NCBI GenBank assembly: GCA_023213315.1
Contig: JAKCPI010013841.1
Span: 60,107 to 124,106, forward strand
Direction: 5' to 3'
Source: Euborellia annulipes
Lineage: Eukaryota; Arthropoda; Insecta; Dermaptera; Anisolabididae
Length of the DNA: 64,000 nt
Shown here: in pieces, positions 34,834-45,669 of the stretch
Layout: each line of letters opens with the position of its first letter
How positions within the stretch are numbered: position 1 is the first letter of the stretch
Notes under the pieces: model-generated
What the model saw: the letters and a program-made list of their open reading frames with translations, nothing else
Told to the model about the DNA's origin: nothing
Databases searched by the model: none
Position numbers and translations under genes: made by a program

Positions 34834-37800
34834 ATTTGCTTTTTGCGTTGTTAGTCTAGAGGGTCGGGGTCTCAAATTATAATGTTTTTTAGGGGGGCGT
34901 CGAATGTTTGACAGGTGGATTTTAGGTGAAATTTGAGGTGTAGTTCGTTCTATAATTGCGGTTTTCAGGTTTCTATCGATACTCTTGATCGTTGCAGGTT
35001 TATATTTATTTTTAGTTTTTGACATTTTTTGCTTATTTTTAATCATTACTTCCGTGGCTACTTCAGGGGTTTCCTCTCTATTTAAATTGGCTTTAGAAAT
35101 TGTCTCTATTTTATTTTGTGTTAAATTTCCTAGCACTATTTCATTCAAGATTTTGGCTTTTTCTTTTCTAGATTGGTTATATTCTGATAGGATTTGGGCT
35201 TCTAAATTTAAGTCTAGTGGATGGTTAGTTTCCACGTTTATTATGCTAAAAGGGGTTAATTTTGTAGTGGAGTGAATAGAGTAGTTATATGCGATAACGG
35301 CATATTTAAATTTTGTAGTTATGGAGTCAGTTTTGAAATTTTCTTTATTATTTAGGATTCTAATATGTTCAATAATTGTAGAGTGGAACCTTTCAATATT
35401 TCCGTTCGATTCAGGGTGTTGGCTACAGATGAAATGAATTTTTACATCATGCAAGTCGAACAGTTCCTGTATTAGGTCGTTTTTAAACTCGCCTCCATTG
35501 TCAGCAATTACTAACGTGGGTGTGCCATGATGTGTAAAATAAGTTAGTAAGTTTTCTGCTATTTCTGTTCTGTGTAAAGATTTTAGAGGGTAGCCTTGCG
35601 CGTATTTCGAAAAGGCATCGATTATAGTTAGGAATTTTTGTTTTTCTAAGGTGAGGCTATCAATATGTAATATTTGAAAAGGTCTAGTAGGGGTAGGAGT
35701 AAGATTAAGTTTTAATTTTAAGGGGTGTCTTTCGTATTTAGTTACTTTACAAACTTCGCAGGAATTTATATAGTCTTGAATTGTTATTTTCATGTTAGGC
35801 CAGAAATATTGGGTTTTTAATTTCGAATAGGTTTCCTCAATACCTCTATGGTTCGTTTTACCTACGTGATATAATTCTACTGTTGATTTTTGGTCAGTTT
35901 CATTCTCGATGTCTGCTAAAATTTTTGTACAATAGTGTAATTTCAATTTAGTTTGGTCGAAATTTTGTTCAATGACTTCTTTCATATTTTCTAATAAAGG
36001 TGACTCAAAGAAAATATAATAGTTTACATCTGGAACTACATAGTCTTTTAGAAATGTAGTTATATCTTTAATAATTGATTTCTTTTTAATATTTACGTTA
36101 AATCTTTGGAATTTTTGACTAAATTTATGGTCTATTGTTACTAAGTTTGCAGGATGGTTTACTAATCTCATAACGATCTGATTTTTAAAGCAGTTTATTG
36201 GTTTGTCTACTAATTTTATTTCTGGGGAGGAATTTTCTAAATTTTCTTCTAAATTTTCTGGGTTTTCAAGAGGAGGGGAAATGTTAGTGTTTGGGGCTTC
36301 TGAGGTTATGTTTAGGGGGTTATCGTTCAATAGGTCTATACTGAGGTCGCTTATGTCTATATTTGAGGGAAGTTCGTCTACGTTGTCCAGAAATTGATTT
36401 AAATCTTCCAAAGTTTTAAGAATGGGAAGTTTTTGGGATTCTAGGGTATTAATGTTGGGTCGGGATAGGCAATCCGCTACGACATTTTGTTTACCCTTTA
36501 CGTAAATTATATTATAGTCGTATTCGTCTAGTTTTATCTTCCACCGTGTTAGTTTTGAATTTGGTTCCTTTAGATTATGTAACCATACCAGAGGTCTATG
36601 ATCTGAAAAGATGTTAAATTTTCTCCCGTACAAATAGGGTCTAAAATAAGTTACTGCCCAGACAATGGCTAGTAGTTCCTTCTCGATTACTGAGTAGTTA
36701 ATTTCATGTGAATTTAGGGTCCGGCTGGCATATGCGATGGGCTTGTCTCGACCAATGGGTCCTTGACTCAGCACAGCGCCGATAGCATAATTTGATGCGT
36801 CCGTAGTTAAATGGAAAGTTTCCGCAAAGTTAGGATATTTCAGTATCGGTTCATTAACTAGAAGAGTTTTACAATATTCGAAAGTTTCTTTATATTCCTT
36901 ATTATTTACATCAATTTTTTCTCCCTTTTTTAAACATTTAGTTAAAGGTTTTGTAACCTTGGCGAAGTCCTTAATGAACTTCCGGTAGTAACCCAAAAAT
37001 CCTACAAAGGACTTAATTTCTTTAGTTGTTGACGGAATTTTGAAATTTTTTATTGCTTCGATTTTGTCGGGATTGGGGCAAACGCCTTCTGGTGTTATCT
37101 TGTGTCCTAAATAGTCTACTTCTTTCCGAAGGAATTGACATTTGTCGGTTTGAATAAGAAATTTAGCTTCATCTAATCTATCTAAAATTTTTGTCAGGTT
37201 ACTGAAATGTTCCTGTAAACTAGTAGAGAATACTATTATATCGTCCAGGTACACTAGACATATGTCATTTAAAAGACCTCGTAACACATTGTCCATCACA
37301 CGTTGGAACGTAGATGGAGCGTTCTTTAGTCCGAATGGCATACGTTTAAACTCGAAATGCCCGTTTTCGACATTAAAGGCCGTCTTTTCAATATCTTCGG
37401 GATCCGTTTGAATTTGATGGTATCCTGAAGCTAAATCGATGGTGGTAAAATATTGGCAACGTCCTAATTTGTCTAATAGTGTAGTGATGTTCGGGATAGG
37501 GTAACGGTCATCTATGGTTTTAGCATTTAATTTCCGGTAGTCGATAACAGTTCTCCACTGCTTATTACCTTCTGAATCGGGTTTTTTAGGTACTATCCAT
37601 AAGGGTGAGGACCAAGGTGAACAGGATGGTTGAATGATTCCCTGTTCTAACATTTTATTAATTTGTTTTCTAATTTCATTTTTATGAATTTCCGGGTAAC
37701 GGTAAGATTTTGTAAATATTGGTATATTGTCTGTTGTCCTAATTTTGTGTTTGATTTGATTTGTGAAAGTTAAAGGTGAGTCGTCTAATTTGAACAAGTG

Positions 37801-39315
37801 ATTGTATTTTCGTAATATGGGGCATAAGCCATTAAATTCCTCTTGGTTTAAATGATCTAAATTAAATTTACTTGGGTCAAAATTTCTTGCCTCGAGGTTG
37901 TTTAGACATTGTTGTTTTGTCTGATTATGGTTATAGTGAATTTTAAATGCTCGTTTTTCTAAAATAAATAAGTCTTTATCTAAATTTAATTTAGCTCGTA
38001 ATTTTCTTATATTATCTATTCCCAAAAGTAAATCGAAATTATCGTGAAAATTGTAAATATGAAATTTTAGGGGGGTTTTGGTTCTAAATAGTTCTGGCAT
38101 ACCGCTTTTGATTGAATAATTTTCATAGCTCACGCCGTGTTTAGTAGTAATTTGAATAGGGTCGAATTTAAATAATTTTTTATAATATGTCTCTGCAAAT
38201 TTTGGTTTTATAAATGAATGCGTGCTCCCCGTGTCCAAAAATATTTTAACTTTCAATGTTGGATGAATTATATAAGGTAAGTTTACTTCTGTTTTGTTGT
38301 CTGGTCTGGGTTCTGGTTGGGGGTCTCCGAGGCTCCGAGATCTAAAAAAATCGTTGTCCTCGATTTCATAGATCTCAACTGAGTCTTGATTTTGTGGAAT
38401 ATCTACGTCATAATTTTCGTCATTTACTAATATATCGTCATTGCCTGAATCAAGTTGGGGTGTGGTTTCATGAGCGTTATAATTATGGGGTATGGACCGT
38501 GAGGTCGAAGGTGTTGTTTGTGGTGTTAAATTTCTACTATGTGTGAAGAGTGGTCTGGGTGAAAAAGTATGTGGTTGTCTTGGTGTAAAGGAATTTGGCT
38601 GTCTAGGTGAGAAGGGGGTAGAATGTCTCATATTATTGGGGGTGCGAAATCTATTGGAGTGTGATGAATTTTGTATTGGGGATGGGGGTGTTAAAGCATA
38701 TCTAAATTGCGTTTGGGGTTGTGTAAAATTGGTTCTTTGGGGCGGGTTGTATGGTTTATTTTTATTATATTGGTACTCGTTGGTGAGCATCGAATAGGCA
38801 TCACTAAGAGTTTCAGGTCCCTTAGTTACCAATAGGGAACTGAGGGGCTCGTTTAATCCCTTTAAAAATACCCTCAAGCTTAAATCCTGATGGTACTTTT
38901 TTAAGGTTTCGATTGCATGTCCTGCGTAATTTAAAGAAATGTAATTTTGGATTAGATTTAATAATGCATTAATTTTTTCGAAATAATCAAATGGTGAATC
39001 AGTTTTCTGCGTTAATTTTGTGAGCTCCATATTTAATGTAAATAGGTCTCTTTTATCTTGGTATAAATTTTTTAGGGCCTCTTTAACTTCCTCCCAATTA
39101 TCTAAAGGATGGTTTGCTAATTTAGCAGAAGCATCCCCCTTTATTTTCGAAACTATTGAGTGAATTAAATAGGTATTTTCGAAATGGTCTGGCTCGTCTC
39201 GATTATAAAATTTATTTATTAGTTGGTCCGATACTGTTAGAAATCTCGTTAAGGTTTCTGGTTGCCCAGTAAAGTCTGGTACCATATTTAAATATTTATC
39301 TTTAAATTCTGCCAT
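34408..39315 (-). CDS. Gag-Pol-macro polyprotein, element B
   Basis: A single 1,635-residue frame. Residues 1-180 are a helical Gag/capsid-like part; 190-270 are basic with FTPR/FSPR repeats and no CCHC zinc knuckle. The protease motif LDTGSTHSF is at about 360. RT motifs include TVIDYRKLN, KRMPFGLKNAPSTF and VYLDDIIVF at about 688. RNase H has [11 protein letters not shown] (about 837) and FSDHRPL. Integrase has H1150, H1156, C1186 and C1189 and the DD35E residues D1219 (HIDSLTL), D1272 (ADNGGEF) and E1308 (NGNIERF), with a YNLRPRP tail. The macro domain is from about 1,495. Having Gag and Pol in one frame without a frameshift is unusual for errantiviruses. The start Met follows a leader with a strong GTAAGT donor near 39,610. 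The ORF looks intact and could be active. Confidence 0.93.
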   Translation of the reverse strand: MAEFKDKYLNMVPDFTGQPETLTRFLTVSDQLINKFYNRDEPDHFENTYLIHSIVSKIKGDASAKLANHPLDNWEEVKEALKNLYQDKRDLFTLNMELTKLTQKTDSPFDYFEKINALLNLIQNYISLNYAGHAIETLKKYHQDLSLRVFLKGLNEPLSSLLVTKGPETLSDAYSMLTNEYQYNKNKPYNPPQRTNFTQPQTQFRYALTPPSPIQNSSHSNRFRTPNNMRHSTPFSPRQPNSFTPRQPHTFSPRPLFTHSRNLTPQTTPSTSRSIPHNYNAHETTPQLDSGNDDILVNDENYDVDIPQNQDSVEIYEIEDNDFFRSRSLGDPQPEPRPDNKTEVNLPYIIHPTLKVKIFLDTGSTHSFIKPKFAETYYKKLFKFDPIQITTKHGVSYENYSIKSGMPELFRTKTPLKFHIYNFHDNFDLLLGIDNIRKLRAKLNLDKDLFILEKRAFKIHYNHNQTKQQCLNNLEARNFDPSKFNLDHLNQEEFNGLCPILRKYNHLFKLDDSPLTFTNQIKHKIRTTDNIPIFTKSYRYPEIHKNEIRKQINKMLEQGIIQPSCSPWSSPLWIVPKKPDSEGNKQWRTVIDYRKLNAKTIDDRYPIPNITTLLDKLGRCQYFTTIDLASGYHQIQTDPEDIEKTAFNVENGHFEFKRMPFGLKNAPSTFQRVMDNVLRGLLNDICLVYLDDIIVFSTSLQEHFSNLTKILDRLDEAKFLIQTDKCQFLRKEVDYLGHKITPEGVCPNPDKIEAIKNFKIPSTTKEIKSFVGFLGYYRKFIKDFAKVTKPLTKCLKKGEKIDVNNKEYKETFEYCKTLLVNEPILKYPNFAETFHLTTDASNYAIGAVLSQGPIGRDKPIAYASRTLNSHEINYSVIEKELLAIVWAVTYFRPYLYGRKFNIFSDHRPLVWLHNLKEPNSKLTRWKIKLDEYDYNIIYVKGKQNVVADCLSRPNINTLESQKLPILKTLEDLNQFLDNVDELPSNIDISDLSIDLLNDNPLNITSEAPNTNISPPLENPENLEENLENSSPEIKLVDKPINCFKNQIVMRLVNHPANLVTIDHKFSQKFQRFNVNIKKKSIIKDITTFLKDYVVPDVNYYIFFESPLLENMKEVIEQNFDQTKLKLHYCTKILADIENETDQKSTVELYHVGKTNHRGIEETYSKLKTQYFWPNMKITIQDYINSCEVCKVTKYERHPLKLKLNLTPTPTRPFQILHIDSLTLEKQKFLTIIDAFSKYAQGYPLKSLHRTEIAENLLTYFTHHGTPTLVIADNGGEFKNDLIQELFDLHDVKIHFICSQHPESNGNIERFHSTIIEHIRILNNKENFKTDSITTKFKYAVIAYNYSIHSTTKLTPFSIINVETNHPLDLNLEAQILSEYNQSRKEKAKILNEIVLGNLTQNKIETISKANLNREETPEVATEVMIKNKQKMSKTKNKYKPATIKSIDRNLKTAIIERTTPQISPKIHLSNIRRPPKKHYNLRPRPSRLTTQKANNNLTIVKGNLFDAPEDYSLAHCVASDFRMDKGIAVDFKNKFKNLTTLEPRNLDKGGLVVVRDKQRFIYCLITKKLSIDKPKLETLENSLKLLRNHCQKFNVRNVAVPKIGCGLDQLDWNTVALMIEKTFENTPINILVYTL

Positions 39316-39849
39316 TTTAATTTTACAAGATTTTACTTAATTAACTTAAATTAATTTCTTAAATTATAGTTACGTTTTTATTTTATTTTATTTTATCCTT
39401 TTATTTTTAATTAATTAAACTCAATATTTATTTGGCTGTTATGTGTTTTTAATTTATTGAGCCAGGGATAACTATTAAGTTTTCTTAATTACTTTATTTA
39501 CTTTTTATTTGATATAAAGGATTTATTTTTCTTGTTATATTGTTTATAGAGTTTGTCACTAAATTATATATATTTTTTTTTTTTTGTTTTATCAAAGAAA
39601 CGTGACTTACACCTTCTTCTCGGCGGAAGTCTCGCTGATAAGTGTTTAGGTGTTTCGGGTTACCAGGGCGATGGACTCGATGACTCACTCGCGGCTCGCT
39701 GTTTGCTTGCAGCTGGGTGCGTGGGTGAAGGTCAAGGATGTCAGCTGGTAGACTCGTAGAATGGGGACTCGTTGGTAACAAAGATTAAAAAATCACCGAA
39801 ATTTGGTTTTGTTGTCAAATTTCGTTTACCAGGTCCTACCGACTGCGCC
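39316..39849 (-). promoter_or_regulatory. Element B leader with PBS and likely splice donor
   Basis: On the - strand the PBS TGGCGCAGTCGGTAGGACC abuts the 5' LTR (39,832-39,850); this sequence is like the tRNA-Ser-type PBS of 17.6/297 group elements. A GTGTAAGT donor consensus lies near 39,610 and could pair with the acceptor at about 34,380 to make env RNA. The leader holds a 95-codon open frame that is probably untranslated or contributes an env start; this is inference. Confidence 0.6.
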
Positions 39850-40173
39850 AAATATGATTTCGAGGTTTGAAATCGGGGTTTTTAAAAAGATTTGAAAGTC
39901 TTTTTAAATATATTTTATTTGTTTTAATTACAAGATTTTAGTTTACAATATTGGAAAGGTGTTTTTATTTTTTGTTACTTGAAGGAAACACTTTAGTATA
40001 TAAAACCTTCCGGGACAATTTTGGGTGAGGCTCGGGCAAGTCTAGGGCTCGAGCCAGCTGTCGGCAAAATGACCTCGAGAGCGATGCTCTCAGGGGTTTT
40101 ATACAGTTTTCCGTGCTGGAGCAGCAAGCCAAGTAGAGAGGGGGCTGACCCAGCCGTCCTTGACATTATAACT
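39850..40173 (-). repeat. Element B 5' LTR
   Basis: 324 bp, - strand AGTTATAATGTC ... CATATTT. About three differences from the 3' LTR by eye (for example gctcgag/gctcgtg, gagcgatg/gagcggtg and one G in a G run). Confidence 0.9.
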
Positions 40174-40499
40174 TATATGTTATCGTTTTTTTCGTCCACG
40201 ATTTTTTCCACACCTTTGCACTGATTGAAATGAAATTGAAAATTCAAATTTGCTTTATTTAAGGTTGGAAGCCAAAAAATTCAAATTTTTTCCAGCTGAA
40301 GCATCCGACATGTGGGATTAAACTTGCAGATTGTGTAATCGTCTGGGCCATCTATTCCACTCTAAAAAAGAAAAGAAAGCATTAGTTTTTTTTTTTATTT
40401 TGACAAAATAACTCAATATACTATATCTCCTAAAATATAATTTTTTCGATGTTCACTCTGAGGCAAGGCTTTCATAAACCAAAAATTCCATGGTTTCGC
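40174..40499. repeat. Dispersed repeat shared with 1.1 kb
   Basis: The start ('ttatcg', 'cacgattttttccacacc', 'gattgaaatgaaattg') repeats 1,120-1,190. No gene seen. Confidence 0.5.
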
Positions 40500-40832
40500 T
40501 CAATTTTTTACTTTTTTACCTATATAGGGTATGGACAAGTATTGTAATCGTGCATGAAAAAAAGTAACGGTTTATTTTGCGCTTTTTTTCGAAATATCTC
40601 AAACACGGCTGAACTATTTTGATTGAAAAATTGAGGGTATCCATGGCATTTCGATCTACAAAAAAGCCCTAATAAGTGAACATTGAAAAAATTATTTTTC
40701 CGAGATAATAATTATTTTGTCAAAATGTCTGTGCGTTACCAAATTTTTGTGGACGAGCTAGCTCAAAAACTAGTTTGAATATCAAAACCAAATTTCACAC
40801 GTAGTTTTGGTCCATTGAGATTAAGAACTGAT
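40500..40832 (+). repeat. Dispersed repeat R-A (copy 2)
   Basis: Contains 'gtattgtaatcgtgcatgaa', 'aaaaagccctaataagtgaa' and 'gctagctcaaaaactagttt', inverted relative to the copy at 9.4-10.2 kb. Confidence 0.8.
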
Positions 40833-40836
40833 ATAG

Positions 40837-40876
<40 letters not shown>

Positions 40877-41029
40877 TTTCAACGGCATGTGCCTTTAAAA
40901 ACATTACAAAAAGTAATACAAAGAAACACTACTTAGTAAAAAGTAGAGAAAAAAACAATAATGTTAAACATACAAATACTAAACAACAATACAGAGTAAA
41001 TCAGATATAATAATTATGATAGTGAGTAT

Positions 41030-43247
41030 TTAAATATATGAAAGTGTGTTTATTTTTATAATTCTAGACATTCTGTTGGTATCTATAGTAAAATTCAAAA
41101 CGCATGTTTTTTGGGAAAGGGCGTTATAAGCGATGCTTAATCTATAAATAGGGTTGGTTTCGGAATGACGTGTAAATGGAACTGGTGGATAGAATGGTTG
41201 ATTCTGTCGTAGTGGGTACGAGGGATTGTTCAGTGGAAAAAGAATTTTAAGCTCAGGACAACGAATGGTATCAGACATAATTTTAAAAGTGAATAAGTTG
41301 TCGGAAGCAATCATAGACGAAAGAATAGTTGACATGTCGAAAGTTTCAGCGATTTTCAAGTAGTCATGATCGTATCTAGACATAGGGCTACCAGAGAGAG
41401 ACGCTAGATGTCTCAAAACTTTATGCTGAATTCTTTCAAGTCTAGCTATGTTGGTTTTTAGATTCGGTCTCCAGATTGTTGAAGCATACATTACGACAGA
41501 TTTAATCAAACTTATGTATAGGTATCTGATACAATTGGGGCTCCTAAAAGCTTTAGTGTTGCGAAATATGAACCCCCAAGTTCGGTTAGCTTTACTAACC
41601 ACATGATTAATATGTTCATTAAACGTGAGCTTTGAGTCAAAGGTGACACCAAGGTCTTTGATTGAAGTTACTCTAATGCAATAAGAAGTATCGTCCAGAT
41701 AGTAATTGTATGAGATAAAATATTCCTTTTTTGAGAATGAAATGGTGAAGCATTTGTCAAAATTTAGAAAAAATAAGTTTGCTTTGCACCAGATAGTTAA
41801 GTTTTTTAGGTCGGATTGTAGCTTGTTGCAGTCTGAAACTTTAGAAATGTCAAAAAACAATTTGATATCGTCTGCGAATAGCAATATATTGCAATGTTGA
41901 GTTACATTGACCAGGTCATTAATAAATAAAAGAAACAATAGGGGACCAATATGGCTACCCTGAGGGACCCCAGAGGGTGCTAAGAATTGTTGGGATACCG
42001 CGCCATTGATTCGGACGATTGAATATCTATCGGAGAGATAATTTCCAATCCATAGAATTATATTAGTTGGAAGATTAAAGTACTTAAGCTTTAGCAACAA
42101 AATTTCATGATTGATGAGGTCAAAGGCTTTTTTAAAATCAAGGTAAATAGCGTCGAGTTGTGTATTTTTGTTAAGGCTGAGGAAAATAGAATTTGTGAAT
42201 AGAGTAAGATTAGTGACAGTTGAACGAGAATGTACAAATCCATGCTGTTTACTGGAAATCGCATCAGAGCAAATTAAAAGAATCTTGTTGTACATAATCT
42301 TGTCTAATAATTTTGGTATCGCACTTATTATAGCTATTGGTCTGTAATTTCTGATATTATTGCGTGAGCCACTCTTGAAAACGGGAGTAATAAATGATTT
42401 TTTCCATAGTTCAGGTAGAAATTTTTCTTCGAGAGAGAGGTTGAATAATATAAGTAAGGGTTTAATAAGAGACAAAGAACAGTTTTTGACTATAAAAGCA
42501 GGTACACCATCAGAGCCGACGGTGAGAGAGGGCTTCAATTCCTTTAATGCAGTGATTATTTCTTCCTCGGAAATTGTAATTGGAATATTACTAGCATGTT
42601 TATCGGGGACTAGAGTATTTGCACAATAGTTGGCAATAGTGTCTGAGTCAAATGTTACATTTGTTGTAGCCAAGCTATAGACATTTTTAAAGAATTCAGC
42701 AAAAAGATTGGAAATCTGTGCATCATTGGAGCCATTGAATTCATCGAGGAACATGCTGGAAGGATATCCCTTTGTGCCCCTCTTTGCATTAATGAAGTTC
42801 CAGAAGATTTTTATATTGTTTGGCACATTAGATTCAATATTTGAAATATAGGTAGAATAACAAAGTGTGGCCTCGGCTTTACACAGAGACCTTAAGTTTT
42901 TGAAATCATTATAATTTGTTTCACTCTGATTACTCTTGTAATTCTTATGGGCAATTTTTTTGTTAATTATTAGCGAAATAAGTTTTTTAGAAAACCATGA
43001 TGGATATCCAGCACTATTGCAATGCATTTTAGGGCATGTTTCTGCTATGAGGGACATTATTATATCATAAAACCTCGTTACCGCAGAAGATAAATCTAAA
43101 TTACATAAAGTGGTATTCCAATCAATTTCTTTCAATTTTTGACTAAGGACTTCAATGTTGCATCTTGCAAAATTATAACTGACCCATTTTGATTTTAAAG
43201 AACTAAATGACGGTGACACACGTCTAGTACTACTAGCACAATTAATC
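41030..43247 (-). pseudogene. LINE ORF2 reverse transcriptase, outer (host) element
   Basis: A continuous frame of about 735 residues with RNYRPIAIISAIPKLLDKIM, the palm motif YLDFKKAFD, GVPQGSHIGPLLF and LLFADDIKLFF, which form a complete LINE RT core. The C-terminal region has LWRPNLKTNIARLERIQHK-type sequence. The frame upstream of 43,247 is antiframe sequence of the inserted LINE, so the apparent Met at 43,366 is spurious. Catalytic Asp residues look intact, but the gene is cut off from its endonuclease. Confidence 0.88.
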
Positions 43248-43249
43248 AT

Positions 43250-45221
43250 CATCATCATTGAGTATACAGTCCTAAGACTGGTTTGATGCAACAATCCGTC
43301 TCCACTCGACTCTGTCCCCCGCCAGCTGTTTAACCTCTCTAAATGTCTGGCATCCCATATCCCCAATTATTTGGTTGAAATATTCTAATCTGGGTCTTCC
43401 CCTTCCCCTTTTCTTTCCCACCTCCCCCTCCAAGATATCCCTAAGCAGTCCCCCATGTCTCAGTGTGTGCCCCATCATCTGACCTCTTCTCTTCTTCAGA
43501 CTCTTCCACAAGGTTCTTCTTTCTCCGATTCTTCCAAGAACTTCTTCATTTGTAATTTTATCCATCCATTTGATATTCATCATTCTTCTGTAGCACCACA
43601 TTTCGAAAGCCTCCAATCTCTTTCTCTCCGCTTTTCCAATTGTCCAGGTTTCACACCCGTACATGGCTATGCTCCATACATATGTCTTCAATAGCAACTT
43701 CCTGTTTGCTAAGCTGATTGAGGAGGAGCATAGTAGTTTTTGTTTTGAATTAAACCCCATTTTTGCTTGGGCAATTCTTGATTTAATTTCGTTTTTGCTC
43801 CTCCCATCCCATGTTATTTTACTTCCTAGGTAGCGGAATTCCTTAACTCCTTCTAGGTTTTCTTGGTTAATTTTGATGCATTCCTGTCTCGTTTGTTCTT
43901 TTTTTGTACATACTAGGACCTTGGTTTTATTCTTGTTTATTTTCATTTTGATTTCTTCTATTAGGATTTGGTTAATTCCATTCAAGGCGTCCTCTAATTC
44001 TTTTTTATTGCTTCCTAGAAGGGCAATGTCATCGGCAAATCTTAACATAGCGATCTTTTGACCTTGGATTTCTATACCTGTATCAATTTTGTCTTTGAAT
44101 TCTTTAATCGCTTCTTCTATGTATAAGTTGAAAATCATGGGTGACAGCACACATCCTTGTCTTACACCTTTTTTTATTTTGGCTTCTCTTTGTTCATCAC
44201 CAATATTTATAATTGCCGTCTGGTTTTGATATAGATTGTAGATTAGTCTTCTCTCTCTGAATTTTATTCCCGCCTGTTTTAATATTTTAAACATAATTTC
44301 CCAATTGACGTTATCGAATGCTTTTTCTAGGTCTATGAATCCGATGTAGACAGATTCTTCCCTGATAAAAGCCCTTTCTATTATTAGTCTAAGAGAGAGA
44401 ATTGCTTCTCGGGTGCCTCTGTTTCTTCTAAAGCCGAACTGGTCTTCCCCCAGATTTTCTTCAACTCTTTGTTCTATTCTTCTTTGGATTATTTTGGTTA
44501 GGATTTTGGAGGCATGTGAGGTTAGGCTAATGGTCCTGAAATTTTCACATTTATCCGCGCCTGTCTTTTTGGGAAGTGTGACTATTTTGTTTTTTTCGAA
44601 ATCTTTTGGGATGATTCCCAATTTATAGATTTTGCTAATTAGTTCAAAAAGTTTGTCACGTGCCTTTTCTCCAGAGTTCTTTAGGATTTCAGCTTGTATA
44701 TTGTCTATTCCGGGTGCTCTATTATTTTTTAGTTCCTTCAAAGCTGTCTCGAATTCTGACCTGAGTATGGGGTCTCCTAATTCGTTTTCGTCCACAGATT
44801 CTTCTTCTTCTATTGGGTTCATTGTTTTTTCTTCTCCATAGAGTTCTTCTAGGTGTTCCTTCCATCTATTTGCCTGTTCGTTTTCGTTTAGAATAATGTG
44901 GCCTCCTTTATCTCTTATGTTCTTGCTTTTTGGCTTGTCTTCTTGAAAATTTCTTTTTATTGCCCTATAGGCTACATCAACTTTTCCCAATACTAGATTT
45001 TCGTTGACTTCTTTACATTTTTCTTGAATCATTTTTTCTTTTGCTTTTCTACATTCTCTTATAACTTTCCATCTTAATTTTTTATATGTTTCTTTCCCTT
45101 CTTCGTCTTTTCTGTTCTTAAATTTTCTTCGTTCGTCAATCAGTTGCAGTATTTCGTCTGTTACCCATGGCTTTTTAATTTCGTTTTTCTTTGATTGAAG
45201 GACTTCGTTGGCTGTTTCAGA
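43250..45221 (-). mobile_element. (ATG)n-tailed LINE inserted into LINE ORF2 (copy 2)
   Basis: On the - strand the insert starts near KPWVTDEILQLIDERRKF and ends with a (ATG)n tail at about 43,250. It carries FIDLEKAFDNVNW, RQGCVLSPMIFNLY and FADDIALLG, an RT core with the YADD-type FADD motif, then a thumb region and the tail GRPRLEYFNQIIGDMG. It is nearly identical to the copy at 2.05-3.97 kb but without its frame breaks. Confidence 0.9.
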
Positions 45222-45536
45222 TATATTTAAGACAGGGTGGAATTCGTCTATTTTGGACAAGATATCGTTACTTAAGTCTATTTTACTATTAAGATTAGAG
45301 AAACATAAGTCGAGGATATTACCCTTACTATTAGTGAACAAATTGAACTGACTTAGACCTAAGGAATTGAAACTGTCTGTCAAAAGCGCCGCACAATATC
45401 TTGTAGATGAGGTACTTCTTTCTTCAAAGCTATGTGAAGCACCGGAGGAGGATATTTTCCAGGAGATTCCCGGTAAATTGTAGTCACCCACCAAGAACAC
45501 ATCATGATCCAAGTAGGAGCTTAAAATGTCCTCCAT
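45219..45536 (-). pseudogene. LINE endonuclease C-terminal part, outer element
   Basis: FLVGDYNLPGISW is the APE endonuclease GDFN.P...W motif, followed by NILDLCFSN and EFHPVL, the end of the domain. It reads straight into the inserted LINE, giving a chimeric open frame of 754 residues (43,272-45,536) that is an insertion by-product. The N-terminal catalytic half is missing. Confidence 0.85.
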
Positions 45537-45632
45537 GTTATATATGTTATGTTTGCTTACTTAAATGATACTATTTGTATATATATTCTTTCTGTTTCTG
45601 ATCTACGAGGTAGCCACCTCAGAGCATTGTTT

Positions 45633-45635
<3 letters not shown>

Positions 45636-45664
<29 letters not shown>
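45636..45664. repeat. (AAAT)n microsatellite
   Basis: Seven or so 'aaat' units following 'gcattgtttt'. It could be the tail of a + strand LINE relative, which is not otherwise visible. Confidence 0.7.
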
Positions 45665-45665
<1 letters not shown>

Positions 45666-45669
45666 AAAC

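Larger units (their letters stand above)
32955..40173 (-). mobile_element. Errantivirus-like LTR retroelement B (young copy)
   Basis: 7.2 kb with two about 324-bp LTRs that differ at only about three positions by eye, and a perfect 4-bp duplication (tata at 32,951-32,954 and 40,174-40,177). Order: 5' LTR, PBS, leader, Gag-Pol in one frame, macro domain at the Pol C-terminus, env (broken), PPT, 3' LTR. Env with a furin-like site and membrane anchor places it with the insect errantivirus/F-env group. The near-identical LTRs indicate a recent insertion. Confidence 0.9.
40838..45540 (-). mobile_element. Jockey/CR1-like LINE, interrupted by another LINE
   Basis: The - strand element ends in a (AAAT)n tail at 40,838-40,880. 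Its ORF2 is split by a second LINE: the endonuclease end is at 45,219-45,536 and the RT from 43,247 to 41,030. It is 5'-truncated before the endonuclease catalytic start. Tail type and RT style suggest the jockey/CR1 supergroup; the exact clade is not fixed. Confidence 0.85.

Noticed and set aside
43272..45536. Single 754-residue protein with endonuclease and RT
   Set aside because: The two halves belong to different LINEs joined by insertion.
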